Assembly (NCBI GenBank): GCA_034437075.1
Contig: DAOTVD010000111.1
Location: 1-12,830 of the forward strand
Source of the DNA: DAOTVD01 sp034437075
GTDB lineage: Bacteria > Chloroflexota > Anaerolineae > Aggregatilineales > J027
Reading direction: 5' to 3'
Length of the DNA stretch: 12,830 bases
The position numbers and the translations under genes were made by a program. The notes under the pieces are model-generated. The model did no database searches, was not told where the DNA came from, and saw only the letters and a program-made list of their open reading frames with translations. The first letter of the stretch is position 1; each line of letters opens with the position of its first letter. This document shows, in pieces, positions 1 through 5,473 of the stretch.

Positions 1-144
1 GGCTGGGCTCAGGGGCCCGAATTTCTGATTGCTGGCGTCTGGCAGGAATTTGAAAATGGCACCCTGGTGCAGGGTGCCGAAGGGCGCGTCTATGCCTTGC
101 CAGGTGGCCAAAGCGGGCAATATGGCGACGCCCTGGCACCCTAA
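1..144 (+). CDS. C-terminal fragment of an unidentified protein
   Basis: An open frame enters from the left edge in frame 1 and ends at TAA (142-144), giving the last 47 residues of a protein. The fragment contains aromatic and glycine-rich turns (GVWQEFENG, then GRVYALPGG). This resembles the short F-E-x-G plus 'x-x-Y-x-L' repeats found at the C-terminus of some secreted or cell-wall-associated proteins. The likeness is weak and I do not assign a function. The tail is Gly/Gln-rich with no charged cluster or membrane segment. The frame is coding-like and lies just before a repeat-bearing intergenic region, which supports a real gene end. The start and most of the protein are outside the window. 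Confidence 0.6.
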   Translation, partial: GWAQGPEFLIAGVWQEFENGTLVQGAEGRVYALPGGQSGQYGDALAP

Positions 145-163
145 GGCTTTTCCAGAAAAATAA

Positions 164-260
164 TTACCCCTCCCCAGCCCCTCCCCGAATTCAGGGAGGG
201 GCTATTATGCGCACGAGTAAGTTCTCCCCCCGAATTCGGGGGGAGCTAGAGGGGGGTAAA
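164..260. repeat. Inverted pair of GAATTC-centred GC-rich palindromic repeats
   Basis: Two related units of about 40 bp face each other. Unit A starts TTACCCCTCCCC (164 on) and unit B, read on the minus strand, starts TTACCCCCCTC (from about 260 down). Both run through a C-rich arm into GAATTC and out through a G-rich arm. Unit A forms a 10-bp perfect stem (176-185 with 194-203) around an 8-nt loop. Unit B contains a perfect 22-bp palindrome at 224-245: CT, six C, GAATTC, six G, AG. No run of T follows either stem on the plus strand. On the minus strand a short T-run lies about 14 nt beyond unit A. The pair fits a dispersed REP/BIME-like element between convergent gene ends better than a canonical terminator. 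The rest of the 145-328 gap shows nothing I recognise. Confidence 0.7.
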
Positions 261-328
261 ATCAAGCCGGTATCCTTTTCGACAAAAGCAAGCGGCATAG
301 TTAAATACTTGGAAAAGCCTAACTGGCC

Positions 329-1135
329 TTAAAACGAACCGTAAACCTCTGGGCGGCGCCCGGCCAAGGAGGGAATCGCCTGGCGTGCAGCCTCGACCTG
401 GGCCATATCTAACGTAACAGTATGCACGCCCTCGCTGTAGCCTAGTTCGATGACGATTCGCCCGAAGGGTTCTACGACCATACTATGCCCGAAATAGCGC
501 GTCGTGGGGCCGTCTTCGGGGGTATCTTCGCCTACACGATTGACCGCCACCATATACAGGCCGTTTTCAATAGCGCGCGCTTGCACCAATGTCCTGTAAT
601 GCTCGATGCGCGGTTCGGGCCATTGGCACGGCAACAGCACCACCTGCGCGCCTTCAACGGCGTAGCGCCGGAACAACTCTGGAAAGCGCAGGTCATAGCA
701 GATGGCCACGGCGGTTTTGCCCCAGGGCATCTGGATATTCAGTGTGGACTCGCCCGCGGAAAGCCATTGATCCTCGCGCATCAGCGGGAAGAGATGCGTT
801 TTGCGATAGGCGCCCATGATTCCGGCTTGCGGCGAGATCAGCGGCGCGCAATTCGCGACACCCACCCCGCGTTTTTCCAGCATCGAACCCGTGATGAACA
901 GGTCCAATTGTTTGCTGAGCGCGCCGACTTGCGCGAAAAGCCCCCCGCTGAGGCTGCTGGCTAGGTCCTTGGCCTTGGGGAGCGCATAGCCCGCGTCCCA
1001 TAGTTCGGGGAATACGGCTAGTTGGCCGCCTTGGGTTTTGGCTTGCTGGGCCATCTCTTGCATCTTGGGCCAGTTGACGCGCGGATTCCCCAGGCGGACG
1101 TCCATCTGGGCCAGGCTGATGTTGACTTGGGTCAT
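329..1135 (-). CDS. Carbon-nitrogen hydrolase (nitrilase superfamily), omega-amidase-like
   Basis: A 268-residue cytosolic amidase of the nitrilase superfamily, full length for the family. The Glu-Lys-Cys catalytic triad is visible: E44 in VFPEL, K112 in YRKTHLF and C146 in AICYDLRFPELFR. The later segment with WPEPR, then ARAIEN, then AVNRVGED and a GHS motif matches the omega-amidase/YafV/Nit2 branch. Known members of that branch hydrolyse 2-oxoglutaramate or related amides. The substrate is inferred; N-carbamoyl-amine hydrolases share most of these motifs. The start at ATG 1135 is backed by GAGGAG five bases upstream. It is the last gene of a leftward group, 36 bp after the kinase-like gene, and ends just before the inverted repeats, so it probably shares the upstream transcript. 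Confidence 0.88.
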   Translation of the reverse strand: MTQVNISLAQMDVRLGNPRVNWPKMQEMAQQAKTQGGQLAVFPELWDAGYALPKAKDLASSLSGGLFAQVGALSKQLDLFITGSMLEKRGVGVANCAPLISPQAGIMGAYRKTHLFPLMREDQWLSAGESTLNIQMPWGKTAVAICYDLRFPELFRRYAVEGAQVVLLPCQWPEPRIEHYRTLVQARAIENGLYMVAVNRVGEDTPEDGPTTRYFGHSMVVEPFGRIVIELGYSEGVHTVTLDMAQVEAARQAIPSLAGRRPEVYGSF

Positions 1136-1171
1136 GGTTGCTCCTCTGCGGGCCTGGGGTGCAGGCCCGGC

Positions 1172-1711
1172 TTAAATATCCGATTCAGTGAGCCAGAAAG
1201 TCTGGGCTTGGGCGGTGATGTCTTCAATATCGACGCCGGTGGTGTCGATTTGCGGAATATCCAGCGCGGTAACGGCGCTCTCGCGCTTCAGTAGACCAAC
1301 GATCTGCGCGCGCACATCCGGGTTATGGAAGCGCCCGCCCTGCGACACATGCAGGCGGCGTAATAGCTCGCCCAGGTCGGCGGTCAGGCACAGCGCCGGG
1401 CCGGTTTCGCGCAGCTTTTCCAGGTTTAAGGGTTCTAGCAAGGTGGTGCCGCGTACGGCAATAATTGAGCTACGATGCAGGGTCATCTCCTCCACCAGGT
1501 CGCTTTCCAGGCTCAGCAAACGCGCCTGGCCGAACGTCTCGCGAATTTGGTCGGCGGTGTAACCTTGCCGTTCCTGGATTTCGACTTCCAGGTCGATAAA
1601 GTTGGCACCAGCCATGCGCGCGGCCAAGCGACGACCTATGCCCGTTTTGCCCACGCCCGTGGTGCCCGTGAGGATGAGATTACGATAAGGGGTTCGACCG
1701 ACAACGGGCAT
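1172..1711 (-). CDS. Shikimate-kinase-like P-loop kinase with altered substrate site
   Basis: A 179-residue protein of the nucleoside-monophosphate-kinase fold, close in length to AroK. The Walker A loop is intact (G16-TTGVGK-T23). F-I-D40-L-E42 follows, where shikimate kinases have F-x-D-x-D. The C-terminal part aligns without gaps to the region around 'KRxPLY...VDT' of shikimate kinase (K142-R143, then I155-D156-T157), and R127 sits where the lid Arg is expected. Substrate residues have changed: the Phe-Arg of the 'FRxxE' motif is L65-L66, and the Gly-Gly-Gly loop is R87-G88-T89. ATP binding is therefore likely, but shikimate as the acceptor is doubtful. It starts 3 bp after the HAD gene, with only a weak ribosome site, so translation is probably coupled. 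Confidence 0.75.
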   Translation of the reverse strand: MPVVGRTPYRNLILTGTTGVGKTGIGRRLAARMAGANFIDLEVEIQERQGYTADQIRETFGQARLLSLESDLVEEMTLHRSSIIAVRGTTLLEPLNLEKLRETGPALCLTADLGELLRRLHVSQGGRFHNPDVRAQIVGLLKRESAVTALDIPQIDTTGVDIEDITAQAQTFWLTESDI

Positions 1712-1714
1712 GGT

Positions 1715-2506
1715 TCAGATGTTCCCATCCTGTTGCGCGGGATAGAATTCATCGAGCAGGGGCAAGAGTTCGTCCAACGAGGTGATGACGCCGTCGGGCT
1801 GAATACCCGGCGGCGCGGCAAAATCTGCATACACAGCCGGGTTGGGCAGTTGGCGCAAGATCGCGCGCATCTGGACGCCCTGCGCGCCGCTGATATCAGC
1901 TTTCAGGCTATCGCCTACGAAAACGGCTTCTTCCGGGGTCACGCTCAAGCGCGCCAGGGCCGCCCGAAAGATGGCCGCATGGGGTTTGATATAACCGATG
2001 TCCGCCGCCGAAATGCCGCAACCGTCCGCCTCGAAATAGGCCCATAGGCCAGTCTGGCGCAGTTCGATTTCGCGCATGTGCATGGGCCGGATCGAATTGG
2101 TGATGAGCCCCAGGCGTAATCCGCGCGCTTGTAGTGCCTCTAGCACGGCGGGGACTTCGGGGTAAGGCCGCAAGCCGGGGAAGGCTTCGGCGCCGTAGGC
2201 ATGCAAACAGGCGGTCATGTCGATAGCCTCGCGAGGGACGCCCTGGGCCACGAGCGATTCCACCAGGGCCTGGCCCAGATGCGGCGCGCGAAAGGTGCGC
2301 TTCGCGACCTGCCAGTGCTCGATGATATAACCGAGGGTGTCCTCGAAAAAATGATCACGGTTGTGCAAGGGGTGAACGTGCTGATCGACATAATCATAAA
2401 CGCGATTCAGGTGCTCCCATTCCTGATCTTCCCACGTTTGCTGGCGCATGCTCCAATCCAGCAAGGTATCATCAATGTCAAAAAGTACTGCTTTAAGCCT
2501 GTGCAT
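1715..2506 (-). CDS. HAD-superfamily (subfamily IA) hydrolase, phosphatase-like
   Basis: A 263-residue haloacid-dehalogenase-fold enzyme with all four HAD motifs. Motif I is D10-I-D12-D-T, giving the nucleophile D10 and the general acid D12. Motif II is LIT136NS, motif III is K174 in GYIKP, and motif IV is VGD199 with a second acid D204. A helical cap of about 100 residues sits between motifs I and II, as in subfamily IA phosphatases (phosphoglycolate phosphatase or YjjG-type nucleotidase). The DxDDT form of motif I points to a phosphatase rather than a dehalogenase. Substrate cannot be told from sequence. It starts at ATG 2506, 13 bp after the metallophosphatase stop, with no clear Shine-Dalgarno sequence, so reinitiation or coupling is likely. 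Confidence 0.88.
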   Translation of the reverse strand: MHRLKAVLFDIDDTLLDWSMRQQTWEDQEWEHLNRVYDYVDQHVHPLHNRDHFFEDTLGYIIEHWQVAKRTFRAPHLGQALVESLVAQGVPREAIDMTACLHAYGAEAFPGLRPYPEVPAVLEALQARGLRLGLITNSIRPMHMREIELRQTGLWAYFEADGCGISAADIGYIKPHAAIFRAALARLSVTPEEAVFVGDSLKADISGAQGVQMRAILRQLPNPAVYADFAAPPGIQPDGVITSLDELLPLLDEFYPAQQDGNI

Positions 2507-2519
2507 GATGTTGGTGGTG

Positions 2520-3233
2520 TTATAGGCTAATCTTATGCAGCATCATATCAACGAAGTCGGCTGCAAGCAAACGATAGTAGATGCCGTTATGCGTTTGGTC
2601 GTGCACCGCCACGGCCCATTCGTCCTGGCGATGCAGATGCGCGTACAAACATTGGGCGGGTGCCAAGGACTCGACCATATGGCTGAAAGCCGTTGCTTTG
2701 CCATCGGAGGTAAACGGCGGATAATGCATCATCACAATAAGCGGTTGGTCGGGCTGGCGCTGAGCTTGGGCGGCGGTGATGGCCGCGTACAAGGTGCGGA
2801 TTTCCCGTTCGTAACGGTTGTGCGGCGGGTCGGGCTTGTAGTACGGGTCTTGGGGCGCGATATGGCCCTGGGCGCCGCACAGCAATATGCCATCCATCGT
2901 CAGGCAGTCGCCTTGCAAGGCGTAGGTTTGCTTGGGCAGCAAGCGCCGCACTTTGTGGATGTCCGTCCACCAACGGTCGTGGTTGCCGCGTATCATCACC
3001 TTGCGGCCTGGTAGCGCGCTGAGCCATTCTAGGTCGGGCTGCACGCGGCGTGGCGTGTTACCGAAGGACGTATCGCCCAGCAACAGCACCACATCGTCGG
3101 GGTGGACGTTGGCCCGCCAGCTTTCCGCAATGCGCGCTTCGTGGTCGGCCCAGTGCGCGCCAAAGCGCGTCATGTTGCGGGGTTTGTAGAAGGATAGATG
3201 TAAGTCACCGATAGCCCAAAACGTGGTTTGCAT
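2520..3233 (-). CDS. Calcineurin-like metallophosphatase (predicted phosphohydrolase)
   Basis: A 237-residue metallo-dependent phosphatase. Metal-binding motifs come in the usual order: D10-L-H12, G53-D54, G83-N-H-D86, H170 in MMHYPP, and H199-L-H201 near the end (the GHxH motif, with Ala for Gly). The opening 'DLHLSF', followed by F-G-x-x-W, resembles the uncharacterised COG1768 phosphohydrolases. The substrate is unknown. The frame is open upstream to 3320, but homology begins at ATG 3233 and the extra 29 residues would cover the promoter, so 3233 is preferred. An extended -10 box (TGGTATACT, minus strand) ends about 8 bases before this ATG, which suggests a nearly leaderless message. It is the first gene of the leftward group. 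Confidence 0.85.
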   Translation of the reverse strand: MQTTFWAIGDLHLSFYKPRNMTRFGAHWADHEARIAESWRANVHPDDVVLLLGDTSFGNTPRRVQPDLEWLSALPGRKVMIRGNHDRWWTDIHKVRRLLPKQTYALQGDCLTMDGILLCGAQGHIAPQDPYYKPDPPHNRYEREIRTLYAAITAAQAQRQPDQPLIVMMHYPPFTSDGKATAFSHMVESLAPAQCLYAHLHRQDEWAVAVHDQTHNGIYYRLLAADFVDMMLHKISL

Positions 3234-3240
3234 GCTGCCG

Positions 3241-3249
3241 AGTATACCA
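3241..3249 (-). promoter_or_regulatory. Extended -10 promoter of the leftward metallophosphatase group
   Basis: Read on the minus strand, this is TGG-TATACT, an extended -10 match. No good -35 is visible. Transcription would begin at about 3234, one base before the preferred ATG at 3233, implying a leaderless or near-leaderless transcript. Inferred from sequence only. Confidence 0.45.
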
Positions 3250-3271
3250 GACTTAAGCACTTCGTATGGAC

Positions 3272-3277
3272 TATAAT
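3272..3277 (+). promoter_or_regulatory. -10 box of the rightward DUF4097 gene
   Basis: A perfect TATAAT lies 34 bases before the ATG at 3312. A recognisable -35 is missing at the expected distance. The predicted start near 3284 leaves a short leader of about 28 bases that carries the GAGGAG ribosome site. It is divergent from the metallophosphatase promoter within the 78-bp intergenic region. Confidence 0.5.
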
Positions 3278-3311
3278 CAACGGATGATCTATATATGCTA
3301 CGAGGAGACAC

Positions 3312-4217
3312 ATGAGCCATAACGAATTACCGGATGTGCGCCCCGTTGCGGGCCAATATAGCGCAATGCCTGCCCAAAAACCAAGCCGTCAACGCGGCTG
3401 TTTTCTGTTTACAGTGCCGGGTTGCATCGGCATGAGTTGCCTGAGCCTGGTGGCGGTGTGTTGTGTGGTCACACTGGGGCCGATTGTTGGTTTCGGGACG
3501 GTTGCGGCGCTGCTAGCGACCAACACGGCTAGCGAAACGGGAGCGGAAAGCCTGCGCCTAGAGCCCAACGAAGGCGCGAATCTGCGCGTGGATAACACGA
3601 ACATCGACCTGACCCTACGCCCTAGCACAGGCACCGCGCGCGATATTAGCGTTGAATATGAATTGACGGCGAATGGCTTTACCTCGGGGAGTGCCCAAGA
3701 GGCGCTGGATAACCTGACCGTGGTCTTGCAGCGCACGCCGGATGGCATGATCGAACTGGCGGTGCAAGAGGGCGATTTCTGGCTGACCATTTACGACCTC
3801 GATGCGACGGTTACCGTACCGCGCACCATGGATGTGATTGACATCCGCCAAGCTTCCGACGTGCAAGCGGAAGGCGTCGATGGTAATTACCAGATCGCAG
3901 CCTTTAGCGGCGATGTCATCTTGCAAGATGTGCGCGGCAGCTTTGATGTCGTGACAACCAGTTTTGGCGATATTCAGTTCAACGGCGATTTTCTGCCCAA
4001 TACAGATAACCGCTTCGAGACGAGCAGCGGTGATATTCGGGTGAGCTTACCCAGCACAGCGAGCGTGAACTACGACGCCCAAACGTCTGGCGTTGGGGAG
4101 GCGAATTGCCCGAATGTCCGCCAGCGCGATAGTTGTTTCGGTAAACTTGGGGACGGTACGGCCCAATTGACCGTGCGTAGTGATTCAGGCGACATTACCA
4201 TTGCCACCGGACCCTAA
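3312..4217 (+). CDS. Membrane-anchored DUF4097/DUF2807-type beta-helix protein
   Basis: A 301-residue protein in three parts. A polar cytoplasmic N-terminus (1-29, with a basic RQR end) is followed by a long hydrophobic stretch (about 31-69) that can form one long or two short membrane helices. Residues 75-301 form a beta-rich outer domain. That domain carries recurring S/F-G-D-I/V turns at 199-201, 218-220, 239-241 and 292-294, the hallmark of the DUF4097 or 'putative adhesin' right-handed beta-helix. The membrane part is cysteine-rich (C30, C38, C43, C50, C51), and the outer domain has one pair, C266 and C275, that could form a disulfide. Role unknown; such proteins are often surface or envelope-linked. 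GAGGAG lies four bases before the ATG. The downstream fusion gene overlaps its 3' end, so the two are probably co-translated. Confidence 0.82.
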   Translation: MSHNELPDVRPVAGQYSAMPAQKPSRQRGCFLFTVPGCIGMSCLSLVAVCCVVTLGPIVGFGTVAALLATNTASETGAESLRLEPNEGANLRVDNTNIDLTLRPSTGTARDISVEYELTANGFTSGSAQEALDNLTVVLQRTPDGMIELAVQEGDFWLTIYDLDATVTVPRTMDVIDIRQASDVQAEGVDGNYQIAAFSGDVILQDVRGSFDVVTTSFGDIQFNGDFLPNTDNRFETSSGDIRVSLPSTASVNYDAQTSGVGEANCPNVRQRDSCFGKLGDGTAQLTVRSDSGDITIATGP

Positions 4218-5415
4218 TAGTGTACTGGCTAGCGCGCCATTTTTCGCCGATTTGCCGGAGGCCACCGGCCAAGCTGTATTGGCGCAAGGGGCGGGGATGG
4301 CCGCCGCGCCGGGGGATGTGCTGTTTTACCCTGGCGACACGCCCGCAATGATTTATGCCTTGGTTGAGGGCATCGTCGGTGCGCAATCCGCGCCTGGCTT
4401 GCTGGATGCCGTGGCCGTTCTGGGGGGTTTGCCCCAGCAGATAAAAGCCGAAGTCCGCGCGCCGTCCGTGTTGCTCGCCTGGCCTGCGGATGATTTTTGG
4501 GCGGTGCCGGGCCTGCAAACTGCCGCGCGGGCGTACTTGGCGCGCGCGCTGGGGGCCTCCGAAATGCGCCGGGCTACGTTAGAAGCACCCTTGGCTTCCT
4601 ACGACGTGCGCGCCGCGCAAGGTCTGCCCGGCCCGTTCATCTTCCAGCAGACGACGATGATTTTCGCTTTTTGTGAGGCCGAACGCGCCCCCGTGGAGGC
4701 GCTTTTGCCGCCGGATTTGGCGCTTTTGCAACGCCCTGGCAAAGTTACCGCGCCGATACTCATCGCGCTGGCGGATTTCCCAGCGTCATACCCCGAAGAA
4801 GCGCCGGATGCGCGCTTCAGCTACACCGAAACGACCGTTTTCGTCCCTGTGCGCTATAAAACGGCCTTCGGGCTATTCGTGCCGCTGATTTTCCCCTCGG
4901 CCTACGAGCCAATTTTGCTGGGCCGCGAGTTTTACGGCTTTCCGAAGCAGTTGGCGCGCACGGACATCCGCCGCACAGGGGCCGAATTGCTCAGCCAAGG
5001 CGGGGCGTTGCGCGTCGGCTGGTCGCGCAGTGTGGCCCGCAATGAGCCGGACATCGTTGGGGGATTGGTGGGCTGGCTGGGCTTGTCGCGCGGGTTGGGG
5101 GCGTTGGCCTTTGGCGCGGGGGAAATTCTGCGCGGGATGGCGCGTTTGCCCGCCACGCGCCGGGTGGATGTCTATAACCGCAAGCGCATTCCTGCCGCCG
5201 AGAGCACACGCGCCGCGCCGCGCTGGGCCGTGGACGAACTGACCCGCGCGACCTTCGGCGTGTTACGTTGGTATCATATCGAGGAGGCCACCGACCCGCA
5301 TTTAGCCGCCGATGGCCCCCTGTTCGATGATTTTGCGTTAGCCGTGGGCCGCGTCTATCGTGCCCAGTTGGATATGCGCCTGAGCACAGGCCGCACGCTG
5401 GAGCGCTACGTTTAG
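4180..5415 (+). CDS. Cyclic-nucleotide-binding-like domain fused to acetoacetate-decarboxylase-like domain
   Basis: A 411-residue two-domain protein. Residues about 16-125 look like a cNMP-binding beta-barrel: F-x-x-L near the start, P-G-D-V-L-F-Y-x-G-D, then Y-A-L-V-E-G. The phosphate-binding cassette (Gly-Glu ... Arg-x-Ala) is degenerate, so ligand binding is uncertain. Residues about 148-400 match the acetoacetate decarboxylase fold, with G-R-E-F-Y-G-F-P-K256-Q. K256 is the expected Schiff-base lysine, placed about as far into the domain as K115 of the clostridial enzyme. The next residue is Gln, where true acetoacetate decarboxylase has a second Lys. The activity may therefore differ, as in other members of the superfamily. 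The start is uncertain: GTG 4180 overlaps the upstream gene by 38 bp, TTG 4201 by 17 bp, and neither has a strong ribosome site. Confidence 0.8.
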   Translation: MIQATLPLPPDPNSVLASAPFFADLPEATGQAVLAQGAGMAAAPGDVLFYPGDTPAMIYALVEGIVGAQSAPGLLDAVAVLGGLPQQIKAEVRAPSVLLAWPADDFWAVPGLQTAARAYLARALGASEMRRATLEAPLASYDVRAAQGLPGPFIFQQTTMIFAFCEAERAPVEALLPPDLALLQRPGKVTAPILIALADFPASYPEEAPDARFSYTETTVFVPVRYKTAFGLFVPLIFPSAYEPILLGREFYGFPKQLARTDIRRTGAELLSQGGALRVGWSRSVARNEPDIVGGLVGWLGLSRGLGALAFGAGEILRGMARLPATRRVDVYNRKRIPAAESTRAAPRWAVDELTRATFGVLRWYHIEEATDPHLAADGPLFDDFALAVGRVYRAQLDMRLSTGRTLERYV

Positions 5416-5473
5416 CGCAAGCGTTCATATCAACGCAACGTGGGCCGCACGCTGGAACGCTACGTCTAGCGCA
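5389..5473. repeat. Direct duplication of the fusion gene's 3' end
   Basis: A 31-base segment at 5389-5419, covering the last codons (GRTLERYV) and TAG stop of the fusion gene, recurs at 5443-5473. The offset is 54 bases, so the copies are in frame. They differ at two positions, both third-codon and silent (Glu GAG/GAA, Val GTT/GTC). No stop lies between the two TAG codons. The second copy's stop forms CTAG (5466-5469), which also contains the stop of the convergent pgi gene. Confidence 0.85.

Noticed and set aside
176..245. Canonical rho-independent terminators at the palindromes
   Set aside because: Neither stem is directly followed by a T-run on the plus strand, and on the minus strand the nearest T-run is about 14 bases away. 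The paired-repeat explanation fits better.
1172..1711. Naming the P-loop kinase aroK
   Set aside because: Key shikimate-binding residues are changed and no aro gene is nearby, so the symbol would mislead.
1475..2047. Long plus-strand open frame opposite the kinase-like and HAD genes
   Set aside because: It has no recognisable motif and runs across two well-supported minus-strand genes. GC-rich codons commonly leave such antisense frames open.
2520..3320. Longer start for the metallophosphatase at 3320
   Set aside because: The extra 29 residues have no likeness to the family, overlap the divergent gene's start, and would be encoded by the promoter region.
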